A DNA stretch of 64,000 bases from UBA10349 sp003485905 (GTDB taxonomy: Bacteria > Pseudomonadota > Gammaproteobacteria > Arenicellales > Arenicellaceae): positions 301,399-365,398 of the forward strand of contig CALSLL010000003.1 of the NCBI GenBank assembly GCA_943787185.1, in the 5' to 3' direction. Position numbers and translations under genes: made by a program. Below are positions 19,377-29,030 of this stretch, piece by piece; the first letter of the stretch is position 1; the number at the start of each line of letters is the position of its first letter. The notes under the pieces are model-generated. The model saw nothing but the letters and a program-made list of their open reading frames with translations, ran no database searches and was not told where the DNA came from.

Positions 19377-22139
19377 ATGTCGACAAATAATCACCTTTGG
19401 TTAGGCGTTCGTGCGGTGTTAATGATTCTATTCCTTGGTTTGGGGATAGCAAAGCACGCAAATGCCCAAAGCGAAGCGACTTATCTGTTCGATATTCCAA
19501 GACTTAGGGCTGACAAGGCGCTCATTCAATTTGCAAAGCAAACGAAAGTTACGGTTTTATTTCCTTACGAAGAAGCGAGAAAAGAAACAGTCGGACCTTT
19601 AAGGGGTGCGTTTACTGTTTCTCAAGCTTTAGAAGTACTGCTTCAGGGAAGCCGAATTGGATGGGATACCGAGTCAACAGGTAATCAAGAGGCCGTTACT
19701 TCTTCGCAACGCGGCAACCTCTTACCAACAGGAGAGCAAGAGAAAATGTTTAATAACAAAATAGTACCTACCGTTATAGCACTGTCTATTCTCGGCAGTA
19801 CTTCACCGGTAACAGCACAAGTGCAGGGTGACTCAGGTCAGCCAGTCTTGGAAGAAATAATTACTATCGGCACTAGGAGCGCCAAACCTCGTTCGGCCGC
19901 TGACTCCCCGGTACCAGTAGACGTTATTTCAGCTGAAGATTTTTCTGCATTAGGCAACACCTCGGACATTACAGATAGACTGAAAGCGCTGATCCCTTCG
20001 TATACTGCCACCCCGGCAACTGGCGATGGAAGTGCGTTTGTTCGACCAACCTCCCTACGCGGAATGTCACCAGACCAAACATTGATTCTGGTAAACGGAA
20101 AGCGACGACACCGTTCAGCTTTGGTTCAATTCTTTGCACCAGCAGCAGGTAACGGGTCTCACGGGGTTGACGTAGGTATGATCCCCGCCATTGCACTAAA
20201 AAATATTGAAGTCCTACGTGATGGCGCCGCTGCTCAATATGGATCCGATGCTATCGCTGGAGTAATTAACTTTGGCCTGCGAGATGCTAATGAAGGTGGT
20301 GAAGTGCAAGTCCAATACGGCGAATTTTACGACGGAGAATCTAGTGTTAGTGCCGCCGCAAATTTTGGGTTGCCGTTAGGCGATAGTGGCTTCGTAAATA
20401 TCAGCATAGAGCGTTCGGATAATGACGCCCTCTCTAGAGGTATACAGCGTCCCGACGCGCAAGCTTTAGAAAATGCTGGTGTCCCAGGTGTTGGTGCTGA
20501 TGCGCCGTTTGGCGACTCACCATTTGTTCAAACTTGGGGCCGCCCTCAAACCGAAGCAACCCGCTTATTCATCAATTCAGCCATAGAACTTGCAAACGGA
20601 TCGGAACTTTATGCGTTTGGTAACTATGCGGACACTGATGGCCGGTACCGCTTTTTCTATCGCGCCCCAGGCCACTCGACTATCGCAGCGCTTGGCCTTC
20701 AAGGTCAGCTGCCGGCTGGCTACACGCCATTTCTTGATGGCGCACAAACAGACACCAGTGCAGTTCTAGGGCTTAGAGGTGTATTTGATAACGAAATGAC
20801 CTATGACTTTAGTGTTGGTTACGGCAAGAACGAATTGGACTATTTTCTCAACAATACGCTCAACCCAGGCCTAGCTCTGGTTAATGGCCAGGCTCAAAGA
20901 AACTTTGATGTTGGTGCATACGAGCAAGATGAAATTAATCTGAACGCCGACTTCTCTAAACAGCTAAGCGACAATCTATACCTTTCCTTTGGTGCAGAAT
21001 GGCGCGAAGAAAGCTTTGGTGTTATTGCTGGCGAGCCTAACGCCGTTGTCAACGGTATTTCCACATCCGGATTTCGAGCGCCCACTGGTAGCGATATAGG
21101 AACATTTAGTCGAGATAACTTTGCTGCTTATGTAGATATTGAGCATGACATCTCGGATGCATGGTTAATGCAGTACGCCTTACGTTTTGAAGACTACTCT
21201 GACTTCGGTAGCGTAATTACCGGAAAAATCGCATCTCGATTTACTGTCAGTGATTCACTTACTCTACGTGGCGCTGTATCCACCGGTTTCCACGCCCCTA
21301 CTCCAGGCCAAACCAATATTCAAACTGTGATAACCACATTTGATGGGTCAACTGGGCTACAAGTAGAAGAAGGTCTAGTAAGTGCTAACAGCGCCGCAGC
21401 TCAAGCAGCTGGTGGTACCGCGCTTAAAGAAGAAGAATCCCTAAACATTAGTGCCGGCTTTGCAACTTCATTAGGCGACAACTTCGACTTGACAGTAGAT
21501 GGCTACATTATTCAAGTAGATGACCGCATATACAGAACCGGGGATATTCCCGTCAGCGACCCTCGCTTTAACACAGTATCGTTCTATACCAATGCGATAG
21601 ATGTTGAAAGCAAAGGTCTGGATGTAGTGCTCAGTGGTGGTTTTGATTGGGGCAATAATCTTCAAACCGATCTGTCATTTGCCTATAGCTACAACAAAGT
21701 ATCTATAACTGGACAGCAATTGGTTGGCACCATTCAACCTGTTAGCAACTCGGTAGTCGAAGATATTGAAAATAATTACCCAAACCATCGTTTCACATTA
21801 ACCGGGAACACATATATCAGCGATGCTCTTAATTTAATGTTGCGTGCAACGTACTACGGTTCTCATTTTGACGAGCGCGGAACCATCAACGGTTCGTTTG
21901 GTAATCAAAGCTCTGAAATTGATGCGATCATTTTTGTCGATGCGGAACTTGGATGGCAAGTAAATGATAACTGGCGTGTAGTTGGTGGTGTCGCCAACTT
22001 GTTTGACTCGTTTGTTGATGAAATTCCAGCTGGAACAGCATTTGCAAATCGTCAGAGCGTTGGCCTGCAATACCCACGTCGAACTGCTGCAAATTACGAA
22101 GGTGGTTCGTGGTATCTAAAAGGGGTATATAACTTCTAA
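19377..22139 (+). CDS. TonB-dependent outer-membrane receptor with N-terminal STN signalling domain
   Basis: This 920-residue receptor takes up a ligand through the outer membrane and signals to the adjacent FecR. Residues 1-31 are a signal peptide (ending KHANAQ). An STN domain follows (FDIPRLRADKALIQFAKQTK... LEVLLQGSRIGW), then a linker. The plug runs from about 158 (LEEIITIGTRSAKPRSAADSPVPV...LRGMSPDQTLILVNGKRRH), then a 22-strand barrel ending in the aromatic WYLKGVYNF. An unusual feature is a second signal-peptide-like segment inside the frame: Met124 begins MFNNKIVPTVIALSILGSTS followed by PVTAQ, with a GGAG ribosome-site motif upstream of its ATG at 19746. Either an STN gene was fused to a complete receptor, or a second, STN-free form is made. 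The ligand is unknown. Confidence 0.9.
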   Translation: MSTNNHLWLGVRAVLMILFLGLGIAKHANAQSEATYLFDIPRLRADKALIQFAKQTKVTVLFPYEEARKETVGPLRGAFTVSQALEVLLQGSRIGWDTESTGNQEAVTSSQRGNLLPTGEQEKMFNNKIVPTVIALSILGSTSPVTAQVQGDSGQPVLEEIITIGTRSAKPRSAADSPVPVDVISAEDFSALGNTSDITDRLKALIPSYTATPATGDGSAFVRPTSLRGMSPDQTLILVNGKRRHRSALVQFFAPAAGNGSHGVDVGMIPAIALKNIEVLRDGAAAQYGSDAIAGVINFGLRDANEGGEVQVQYGEFYDGESSVSAAANFGLPLGDSGFVNISIERSDNDALSRGIQRPDAQALENAGVPGVGADAPFGDSPFVQTWGRPQTEATRLFINSAIELANGSELYAFGNYADTDGRYRFFYRAPGHSTIAALGLQGQLPAGYTPFLDGAQTDTSAVLGLRGVFDNEMTYDFSVGYGKNELDYFLNNTLNPGLALVNGQAQRNFDVGAYEQDEINLNADFSKQLSDNLYLSFGAEWREESFGVIAGEPNAVVNGISTSGFRAPTGSDIGTFSRDNFAAYVDIEHDISDAWLMQYALRFEDYSDFGSVITGKIASRFTVSDSLTLRGAVSTGFHAPTPGQTNIQTVITTFDGSTGLQVEEGLVSANSAAAQAAGGTALKEEESLNISAGFATSLGDNFDLTVDGYIIQVDDRIYRTGDIPVSDPRFNTVSFYTNAIDVESKGLDVVLSGGFDWGNNLQTDLSFAYSYNKVSITGQQLVGTIQPVSNSVVEDIENNYPNHRFTLTGNTYISDALNLMLRATYYGSHFDERGTINGSFGNQSSEIDAIIFVDAELGWQVNDNWRVVGGVANLFDSFVDEIPAGTAFANRQSVGLQYPRRTAANYEGGSWYLKGVYNF

Positions 22140-22147
22140 TTAACAAA

Positions 22148-22169
22148 ACCCAAAGTATGTATTTTGGGT
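22148..22169 (+). terminator. Small hairpin after the receptor gene
   Basis: Arms ACCCAAA (22148-22154) and TTTGGGT (22163-22169) form a 7-bp stem nine bases after the receptor stop, followed by a TTTTATTT stretch. It may be a weak first terminator ahead of the strong one at 22193. Confidence 0.5.
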
Positions 22170-22192
22170 AGTTTTATTTAGCCGTAATCACT

Positions 22193-22228
22193 AAGGCCTG
22201 TAACGACATTTCGTTACAGGCCTTTTTT
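22193..22228 (+). terminator. Rho-independent terminator of the sigma/FecR/receptor unit
   Basis: A perfect 14-bp stem (AAGGCCTGTAACGA, 22193-22206, with its complement at 22211-22224) and a CATT loop are followed by TTTT. It separates the receptor unit from the aminotransferase that starts 15 bases later, so the aminotransferase needs its own promoter or readthrough. Confidence 0.9.
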
Positions 22229-22242
22229 AGAGCAATAAGAGA

Positions 22243-23547
22243 ATGAACGTCAAGAATATATTAAGTAGTGTTTTCTCCAACTTAACGCCGTCTTCCACCC
22301 TTTATATCAACGAAACCGTTAATCAACGCTGGCAACGTGGAGAACAGTTATTTCATATGGGTTTTGGGGAATCGAGATTTGATGTACACCCCAAACTTCA
22401 ACAGGCACTAACAAGCAATGTCCACCGAAAAAGTTACTTGCCATCAAAAGGTCTACCAGACCTCTGTACCGCCGTCGCAGGATATTATTCAACCAAACTG
22501 AAACAAGATGTTAAATCCAGTCAGGTGATTATAGGTCCGGGCAGCAAATCTCTAATTTTCAGTCTACAAATGGCACTTGAGGCAGACCTATTCTTACCAG
22601 CACCCTCGTGGGTATCATATGAGCCTCAGGCACGCTTACTAAACCGTAAAGCATCGTATATACCGGCGACCGCAGAATCTGGTTATGCTTTCGATCTGGA
22701 GGCCTTCGACCGGCTAGTGCAAGCTTCAGACAACCCATTAAAATTATTGGTGATAAATAGCCCAAACAATCCTACTGGGCAGATGCTGACAGCTGAGTTT
22801 TTAGAAACACTGGCCAACTACTGTCGTGAACAGAGTATTTTAGTGCTCAGTGACGAGATTTATTTCCAGGTAGTGCACGGAAACCAGCAGCATGTATCAA
22901 TATCCAAATACTATCCTGAGGGGAGCTTTGTATTAGGAGGACTGAGTAAACACCTATCAATTGGTGGATGGCGTCTCGGACTTGCAATCTTGCCTGATAA
23001 TGAAATTGGTGCAAAATTAATGCCTGCGCTTCAAGTGATCGCGAGTGAAACGTGGTCATCGGTACCAGCACCAATTCAATTTGCAGCAATTGTTGCCTAT
23101 AGCAATGACGCTGATCTCGAAAAATATATTGGTAACTGCGCGATGATTCATGGCATAAGAACCCGCCATATTTATCATCATCTGGTTTCCTTAGGCGTAC
23201 AATGTACAAAGCCTATCGGAGCTTTTTATATCACTGCCAATTTCGATCGGTGGAAGCCAGAACTGCAAGCTAAGGGGATCACCAATTCCAAACAACTCGC
23301 TAACCACCTACTCGAGCATTTTGCAATCGCCGGCCTACCAACCGATGCTTTCGGAATACCGGAATCAGAGCTATCCTTACGTTTGGCAACCAGCTATTTG
23401 GATTTTGAAACCGATAAGGATGCTAGTCGATTGTACGATTTGTTCTGCACGGGGATTTCCGCAGAATCGTATATGAACAAGAAGCACCACCCTAATACTG
23501 CAGCGGCGCTTGCAGCATTCGAGAATTTCACCACCGGGCTACGCTAA
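22243..23547 (+). CDS. Class I/II PLP-dependent aminotransferase
   Basis: Fold-type I aminotransferase of 434 residues. The substrate-binding NSPNNPTGQML, the PLP-ring motif LSDEIYFQV and the Schiff-base lysine in LGGLSKHLSIGGWRLG are all present, as is the late SLRLATSYLDFE arginine. The length and the MGFGESRFDVHP start resemble aspartate/aromatic aminotransferases of the I-beta/gamma type, and the substrate cannot be read from the sequence. It is followed seven bases after its stop by a Glu/Leu/Phe/Val dehydrogenase, so the pair could couple amino-group transfer to 2-oxoglutarate with glutamate deamination. Confidence 0.88.
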   Translation: MNVKNILSSVFSNLTPSSTLYINETVNQRWQRGEQLFHMGFGESRFDVHPKLQQALTSNVHRKSYLPSKGLPDLCTAVAGYYSTKLKQDVKSSQVIIGPGSKSLIFSLQMALEADLFLPAPSWVSYEPQARLLNRKASYIPATAESGYAFDLEAFDRLVQASDNPLKLLVINSPNNPTGQMLTAEFLETLANYCREQSILVLSDEIYFQVVHGNQQHVSISKYYPEGSFVLGGLSKHLSIGGWRLGLAILPDNEIGAKLMPALQVIASETWSSVPAPIQFAAIVAYSNDADLEKYIGNCAMIHGIRTRHIYHHLVSLGVQCTKPIGAFYITANFDRWKPELQAKGITNSKQLANHLLEHFAIAGLPTDAFGIPESELSLRLATSYLDFETDKDASRLYDLFCTGISAESYMNKKHHPNTAAALAAFENFTTGLR

Positions 23548-23553
23548 CTAACC

Positions 23554-24975
23554 ATGAAAAAATTTACAGAACTGACCAAAGATGGTGGATTTCTTTCATC
23601 AGTTGAAAAAACTTTTAACGAAGCGGCTGATTTACTCGGTATATCAGAAGACCTTAAAACGAAAGTTAGTGTTGCAAACGCCACTTATATTGTCCGTTTT
23701 GGCGTCAGATTGCGTGGCCGTCTATTCACTTTTACAGGCTATAGATCAGTCCATTCAGAACATCGAGAGCCCGTTAAAGGCGGTATTCGTTTTTCACCTT
23801 TCGCCGACCAAGAAGAAGTCGAAGCTCTGGCCGCCCTAATGTCCTATAAATGCGCACTAGTAGAAATTCCTTTTGGCGGTTCAAAGGGTGCCTTGGTAAT
23901 TGACCCTAAAGAATGGGAGGTCCATGAGTTAGAGCGTATAACCCGGCGTTTTACCCAAGAACTTGCCAAGCGTGATCTGATAAGCCCGGCCCAAAACGTC
24001 CCTGCACCTGACATGGGCACTGGCGCTCGAGAAATGGCATGGATGGCGGACGAATATAAACGATTAAACCCTTCTGAACTAAACACACTGGCATGCGTTA
24101 CGGGCAAACCAGTAAGTAAGGGTGGTATTCGAGGTCGTGTCGAAGCAACAGGCAGAGGCATCCAATATGCTCTGCGTGAAGCCTTCCGCCATGACGAAGA
24201 CATCAAATATGCGAGTCTTGATGGTAAGCTTGCAGGCAAACGAGTGGTAGTTCAAGGACTTGGAAATGTCGGTTACCACGCTGCTAAGTTTTTATCGGAA
24301 GAAGATGGATGCCAGATAACCGCAGTCCTCGAGCGCGATGGTGCTGTCATCAACGACGACGGTATTGATATAAATGCTTTATCGACACACCTACTAGAAA
24401 CCGGTGGGGTAAAAGGATTTAAAGGCTATGTTGATGATTCAGCAACAGCCCTAGGAAAGGAATGTCACATTTTTATTCCTGCAGCAATGGAGGGAGCAAT
24501 ACATAGTGGCAACGTAGAAATGGTGAAGGCCAATATCATCATAGAGGCCGCAAACGGACCGATAACTTATGAAGCCAATCAGGTGTTGCGTAAGAAAAAA
24601 TGTCTAATTATTCCAGACCTGTACGCAAATGCAGGTGGAGTAACGGTATCTTATTTTGAATGGGTAAAAAATCTTAGTCACATTAGATTTGGTCGCATGC
24701 AACGGCGCGAGCAAGAAAAGCAAACCATTGAAATGATTACAGCAATAGAAGAACTAACCGGTAAAAAGTTTCCAAGTGATCATTTGAAAAAAATTATTGA
24801 AGGACCAACCGAAATAGACCTAGTTCGCTCCGGGCTTGACGATATTATGCGCGAAGGCTATCAATGCATGAGCGAACGCTGGCATTCGAATGACAGCATT
24901 CTCGATTTACGTACCGCTGCAATGATGATCGCAATTGAGCGAATAGTTGACTCCTATAGCTCAATCGGAATATGA
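23554..24975 (+). CDS. Glu/Leu/Phe/Val dehydrogenase family (glutamate dehydrogenase-like)
   Basis: The 473-residue protein deaminates an amino acid oxidatively with NAD(P). The N-terminal substrate domain has KGGIRFSP, the catalytic-lysine segment VEIPFGGSKGALVIDP and PAQNVPAPDMGTGAREM. The Rossmann domain begins at VVVQGLGNVGYHAAKFL (GxGxxG) and contains IIEAANGPIT and PDLYANAGGVTVSYFEWVKN. The last motifs favour glutamate as substrate. It is separated by six bases from the aminotransferase and is convergent with the symporter gene. A catabolic role in feeding amino-acid carbon into the TCA cycle fits the neighbours. Confidence 0.9.
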   Translation: MKKFTELTKDGGFLSSVEKTFNEAADLLGISEDLKTKVSVANATYIVRFGVRLRGRLFTFTGYRSVHSEHREPVKGGIRFSPFADQEEVEALAALMSYKCALVEIPFGGSKGALVIDPKEWEVHELERITRRFTQELAKRDLISPAQNVPAPDMGTGAREMAWMADEYKRLNPSELNTLACVTGKPVSKGGIRGRVEATGRGIQYALREAFRHDEDIKYASLDGKLAGKRVVVQGLGNVGYHAAKFLSEEDGCQITAVLERDGAVINDDGIDINALSTHLLETGGVKGFKGYVDDSATALGKECHIFIPAAMEGAIHSGNVEMVKANIIIEAANGPITYEANQVLRKKKCLIIPDLYANAGGVTVSYFEWVKNLSHIRFGRMQRREQEKQTIEMITAIEELTGKKFPSDHLKKIIEGPTEIDLVRSGLDDIMREGYQCMSERWHSNDSILDLRTAAMMIAIERIVDSYSSIGI

Positions 24976-24985
24976 CTAGGATCAA

Positions 24986-26281
24986 CTAATCAGAAATGCC
25001 TATTGAATGCGCAGAGGAATCCTCAATAATGCCCGCCTCTGGATCATTATAAACGTCCAAGTTAATTTTACCTTCGCCCTTCGCGACAATCGAAGTAACA
25101 ACCGCATCTCCGGTCACATTTACTGCAGTCCGTAACATATCCATCAATCGATCAACTCCTAATATCAGACCGATACCCTCTACCGGTAAACCTACTTGTG
25201 AGAACACCATGGTCAGCATTACCAAACCTACGGCTGGAACCGCCGCCGTTCCAATTGAGGCCAATACCGCCATTACGATAACCGTCAAGTAGCCAGACAT
25301 GCCCAGCTCTAAACCGTAGATATTAGCAATAAACACGGTTGCCACACCTTGCATCATCGCAGTGCCATCCATGTTAATAGTGGCGCCAAATGGTACGGTA
25401 AAAGCCGATACAGATTGGCTCACCCCCAATCGTTCCTGGGTTGTTCGCAAAGTGATGGGGATCGTCGCGCCTGAACTCGAAGTACTAAACGCAAACAGCT
25501 GCGCTGTACGAATCTTTTGTAGAAAAATTATTGGATTTAGACCACCAACAAATTTAAGCAGTGCCATTTGCGTGACTAACACATGAAACACCAATACTCC
25601 GGCTAGCACTAATACATAACCCAACAACTGTAAGAGCAAATCCAACCCAAGCTCGGCCAGAGCTTTTGCAACCAAGCAAAATACTGCATACGGGGCCAAG
25701 TGCATCACAATTGTCACCATTTTCATCATCACACCACTCATTTGCTCAACAAAATCAATGACTAGCGGCGACTCTTTGGCAACTGAAAGCAAGCTTATTC
25801 CAAATAAAATTGAAAAAAAGATAATCGCCAACATATCGCCTTCCGCCATAGCTGCAATCGGATTGCTAGGCACGATATCAATAAACACTTGCGAAACTGG
25901 CGGCGCTTCCCGACCAGAAAACCCAACATCGCTAGCGACCTGCAAGCCCTCACCAATGCCGAATCCAGCAGCAAACGCGATGGCGGTTGCGATAGCTATG
26001 GCGGTAGTCAACATATAGAGAAGAAAGGACTTTCCTCCAACTCGGCCTAGCATACGGATATCTCCAATACCGACAATGCCAGGTATCAAAGAGAATAATA
26101 CTAACGGGACCACCAGCATCTTTAGAGCATTAACAAACACTGTTCCAACGACATAAAATAGACCAGTCGTGAGGTATTGACTAACAAAACCACCCTCCTG
26201 ATTCAGTCCTCCAAAATTTATTCCCAAACCAACAATAATGCCGAGTAACAGAGCAATCATGACTCTAGAAGCTAGATGCAT
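24986..26281 (-). CDS. Dicarboxylate/amino acid:cation symporter (DAACS family, GltP/DctA type)
   Basis: This 431-residue inner-membrane protein has eight helices and two re-entrant loops. The HP1 serine stretch (STSSSGATIPITLRTTQE), the cation/substrate motif FTVPFGATINMDGTAMMQG and the HP2 (IGTAAVPAVGLVMLTMV) are clear. The late LILGVDRLMDMLRTAVNVTGDAVVT motif carries the substrate-binding Asp and Asn. It imports glutamate, aspartate or C4-dicarboxylates with sodium or protons. Its convergent position against the glutamate dehydrogenase gene fits uptake of the same substrates. A run of small residues at the C-terminus is not conserved. Confidence 0.92.
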   Translation of the reverse strand: MHLASRVMIALLLGIIVGLGINFGGLNQEGGFVSQYLTTGLFYVVGTVFVNALKMLVVPLVLFSLIPGIVGIGDIRMLGRVGGKSFLLYMLTTAIAIATAIAFAAGFGIGEGLQVASDVGFSGREAPPVSQVFIDIVPSNPIAAMAEGDMLAIIFFSILFGISLLSVAKESPLVIDFVEQMSGVMMKMVTIVMHLAPYAVFCLVAKALAELGLDLLLQLLGYVLVLAGVLVFHVLVTQMALLKFVGGLNPIIFLQKIRTAQLFAFSTSSSGATIPITLRTTQERLGVSQSVSAFTVPFGATINMDGTAMMQGVATVFIANIYGLELGMSGYLTVIVMAVLASIGTAAVPAVGLVMLTMVFSQVGLPVEGIGLILGVDRLMDMLRTAVNVTGDAVVTSIVAKGEGKINLDVYNDPEAGIIEDSSAHSIGISD

Positions 26282-26398
26282 TGTATGAATCTCCTTAAAG
26301 GTTTACGTGTAATTTGAGTGGGATAACTATTACTAGTTAATGCTTATTCACGACACTATAAGTAGCGCAAACCACACTTCCATTTGCACCGACAATGA

Positions 26399-27664
26399 TT
26401 ATAACTGCCCATCGCTGCTAATAGCCGCAATTTCTGCCATTATTGTGGCATCTTGATAACGAGAAGGATCGAAATTTCGCGCGTACCATGGAAGTTGTTC
26501 ATCCAGAATGGTCTGGGCACAAAGCTCTCCAGCTGCACACCCCGCCATGGTCCCATATCCCGACAATCCACTGACTGTATAGCAATTCTCTTGTAACAAA
26601 CCGATAAGGGGCCAGTTCTCGGCAGTTCGCGTGTAGTAGCCCGCTATTTGAGTAATAGGCGTCGGCATGTTCTCGATATACTGCGCCAGCCCTGGAATAA
26701 ACCGACTGGCACCCCGCATAACCACATCTGGAAAACTTTCATCGTCGTAAGCAGTAAATTCTGTTTGCTCGGACTTACGGTTATAAGCCCAACCGAGTTT
26801 TATTTGGCTATCTGATTCGGGTTTTATATGTAATCCAATTGGAAACTCATTCAGTAGCCACTGGAACTCAGCATCTTCTGAAAATGCTACTTTCTCTTCA
26901 TCCGTCCATGATAAATGCTGCGGATCCGCAAAAATGGTGAACGGCATATCTCGCGGGATAATAGATAAAGGATCATTCAAAACTATTTTGCGTTGTAAAT
27001 ACGAGAGCAAAGGTAACTTTATACCTAAACAAGCCGCAAGTTTTGGCGTAAGCGGGCCCCCTGCAAGAATTAACGTGTTCGCCTTTAAGATAGAAGCTTC
27101 ATTGCCCTGGTGCAGACTCAACCCGTATGTACCATCTGGCGACATCTCTATATTTCCAACCGTCACCTGTTTGAACTCGACATCAGCCGCGCGAGCCTGC
27201 GAGTATAAGTACTGACCAAGGGAATAAACATCAAACGAACCCGCTTGGGTAATCTGCGTTACCTGTTTAATATTGTCACCCAGGTAAGGACGCGTAGCGT
27301 GTAAGCAAGGGCTAAGAATGCGTTGAATGGCGCGTGCGCCTTCGTCATTAGATATATCATCTGAAGGGAATATTTCGCGATCCTCATCCTGACTAACAAA
27401 CTCGTACCCTGTTTGCTTGAACGAAAACAATGTCTCGTAATCATCATCTAATTCACGGATTAACTTGAGGCTATTGCTAATAAAATCCTGCATACAACGT
27501 TGTGGCCAGTAATCTCGGAAATTTTCACCAGATGCAGCCGTTGTAAAAGATAACGGTTGGGCGCGGTCAACTAGGACAATCCGATCCGTCGAACCGAGTT
27601 TTTTAAGATAGTGAGCAGTTGCAACTCCTGCAATTCCCGCCCCACATATTACCGTTGTGTTCAC
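26399..27664 (-). CDS. FAD-dependent oxidoreductase (DAO/glycine-oxidase-like)
   Basis: The protein has 421 residues, with the Rossmann motif VICGAGIAGVATAHYLKKLG at the N-terminus, the FAD adenosine-binding acidic strand IVLVDRA, and the C-terminal FAD contact YTVSGLSGYGTMAGCAAGELCA. This is the DAO fold of amino-acid and sarcosine oxidases and dehydrogenases. The segment TTAASGENFRDYWPQ after the first helix resembles the dimethylglycine/sarcosine branch. The active site probably oxidises a secondary or D-amino acid, but no residue pattern proves the substrate. It has its own promoter region, divergent from the permease gene across 107 bases. Confidence 0.82.
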   Translation of the reverse strand: MNTTVICGAGIAGVATAHYLKKLGSTDRIVLVDRAQPLSFTTAASGENFRDYWPQRCMQDFISNSLKLIRELDDDYETLFSFKQTGYEFVSQDEDREIFPSDDISNDEGARAIQRILSPCLHATRPYLGDNIKQVTQITQAGSFDVYSLGQYLYSQARAADVEFKQVTVGNIEMSPDGTYGLSLHQGNEASILKANTLILAGGPLTPKLAACLGIKLPLLSYLQRKIVLNDPLSIIPRDMPFTIFADPQHLSWTDEEKVAFSEDAEFQWLLNEFPIGLHIKPESDSQIKLGWAYNRKSEQTEFTAYDDESFPDVVMRGASRFIPGLAQYIENMPTPITQIAGYYTRTAENWPLIGLLQENCYTVSGLSGYGTMAGCAAGELCAQTILDEQLPWYARNFDPSRYQDATIMAEIAAISSDGQL

Positions 27665-27771
27665 CGCTAAATAATAGCTGGTTCTAGCTTATGGATACAG
27701 TCCAATCCACGCAGTAGATATATCCATCCAATCCAGATTTTTCCATATTAAACCCATAAAATACATGCAAC

Positions 27772-28530
27772 ATGGAATTCTTAACTATAGAAGTAGCTTC
27801 AATTTTATTCGCCGTGGCATTCATAGCTGGATGTGTAGACGCAATCGCTGGAGGCGGTGGTTTGTTAACCATTCCGGCTCTTTTGCTAGCAGGTTTACCT
27901 CCGGCTATGGCCCTAGGGACGAATAAGCTTCAGGGGGTTTTTGGCACATTGACGGCGGTCATGAACTTTAGACGTAAGGGCCACGTAAAACTAAAACCCA
28001 TGATCTGGGAGATAAGCCTTACTTTTACAGGGGCTGCAATCGGCGCAGTGGCTGTTCAGAATATTGAACCAGGTATATTACTTAAGCTGATTCCATTAGC
28101 TATGCTCGGGATCGCAATATATTTTGGAGTCTCACCCAATATTGGATCAATCGATTCGCATCAGCGGATCTCGCGTCGAACTTTTGCAGCAAGTGTGGGG
28201 TTTGGCATCGGTTTTTACGACGGGTTTTTAGGCCCTGGCGCAGGTTCGTTTTACGTGCTTGCTTACGTCAGCTTACAAGGCATGAATATTATTAGCGCAA
28301 CAGCGCATTCCAAGGTTTTAAACCTAACCAGCAATTTTGGTGGTTTGGTATTTTTCATTTTCGGCGGAAACGTTATCTGGTCACTCGGAATCCTTATGGC
28401 CATTGGACAGATATGTGGTGCCTATCTTGGTTCTCAACTGGCCATGAAACATGGCGGCAAACTAATTCGACCAGTGATCGTTATAAGTGCAATCGCGATA
28501 AGTGCAAAGCTTCTATTTGACGCATGGTAG
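27772..28530 (+). CDS. TSUP-family (TauE/SafE) permease
   Basis: A 252-residue membrane protein with two inverted repeats of about four helices. The first repeat carries AGCVDAIAGGGGLLTIPALLLAGLPP followed by ALGTNKLQG, the second GFYDGFLGPGAGSF and ATAHSKVLNLTSNFGG. These glycine-rich turns mark the TSUP family, whose members move sulfite, sulfonates, sulfoacetate or small organic acids. The E. coli paralogue YfcA is of this type. It is divergent from the FAD oxidoreductase, so the two may share regulation. The direction of transport and the substrate are not evident. Confidence 0.9.
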   Translation: MEFLTIEVASILFAVAFIAGCVDAIAGGGGLLTIPALLLAGLPPAMALGTNKLQGVFGTLTAVMNFRRKGHVKLKPMIWEISLTFTGAAIGAVAVQNIEPGILLKLIPLAMLGIAIYFGVSPNIGSIDSHQRISRRTFAASVGFGIGFYDGFLGPGAGSFYVLAYVSLQGMNIISATAHSKVLNLTSNFGGLVFFIFGGNVIWSLGILMAIGQICGAYLGSQLAMKHGGKLIRPVIVISAIAISAKLLFDAW

Positions 28531-28695
28531 ATCAAAGTAAATCTTCCTGACCATTATCCTATTTATTATCAGTTGAGCCCACTGATGAGCAGTAGCGGTG
28601 ACGATGAATCTCGTTTATAGTTGCTGTTTCAACTATCACATAAAAGTACTTTTTCTCGAATGAGACAAAGCACGACAACTACAAAAGGGGGAAAC

Positions 28696-28869
28696 ATGAA
28701 ATTAAATGCACCTACAGCAATTGTATTCTATATTTCACTAGTATTAGCCGTTCTTGCGCTACTAACCGTTCTGGGCGTTTCAATACCAGTTGTATCTGGA
28801 AATGCATTATGGGTCGCTCTGGCAGCCTACGCCGTTCTAGCCGCGGGTAATATACTCAAAGGACTATAA
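28696..28869 (+). CDS. Small hydrophobic membrane protein, 57 residues
   Basis: A short gene begins at the ATG at 28696 behind a strong ribosome site (AAAGGGGGAAAC). The product has two hydrophobic helices (AIVFYISLVLAVLALLTVLG and ALWVALAAYAVLAAGNILKGL) joined by a short polar turn. A longer upstream start at 28621 lacks a ribosome site and adds a polar lead, so I reject it. Two stacked hairpins follow. Small two-helix proteins of this kind are common in this phylum but I cannot assign a function. Confidence 0.72.
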   Translation: MKLNAPTAIVFYISLVLAVLALLTVLGVSIPVVSGNALWVALAAYAVLAAGNILKGL

Positions 28870-28880
28870 CGCTAAGGACT

Positions 28881-28936
28881 GATAACTATTTCAAAATAGT
28901 TATCAAAAAAGCCGACCCGCTAGGGTCGGCTTTTTT
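28881..28936 (+). terminator. Double hairpin and rho-independent terminator
   Basis: The first hairpin has 11-bp arms (GATAACTATTT at 28881, complement ending 28904). It is followed directly by a GC-rich stem (GCCGACCC 28911-28918, GGGTCGGC 28923-28930) flanked by A6 and T6. The second is a textbook bidirectional terminator. Confidence 0.88.
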
Positions 28937-29030
28937 ATTTCCAATTTAATAAACCGATACGATCAAATAATAAGCAAATCGAGCTAAATACCTTGCACCA
29001 CGATATATCCATATCCGGCTAGATTTAGCT

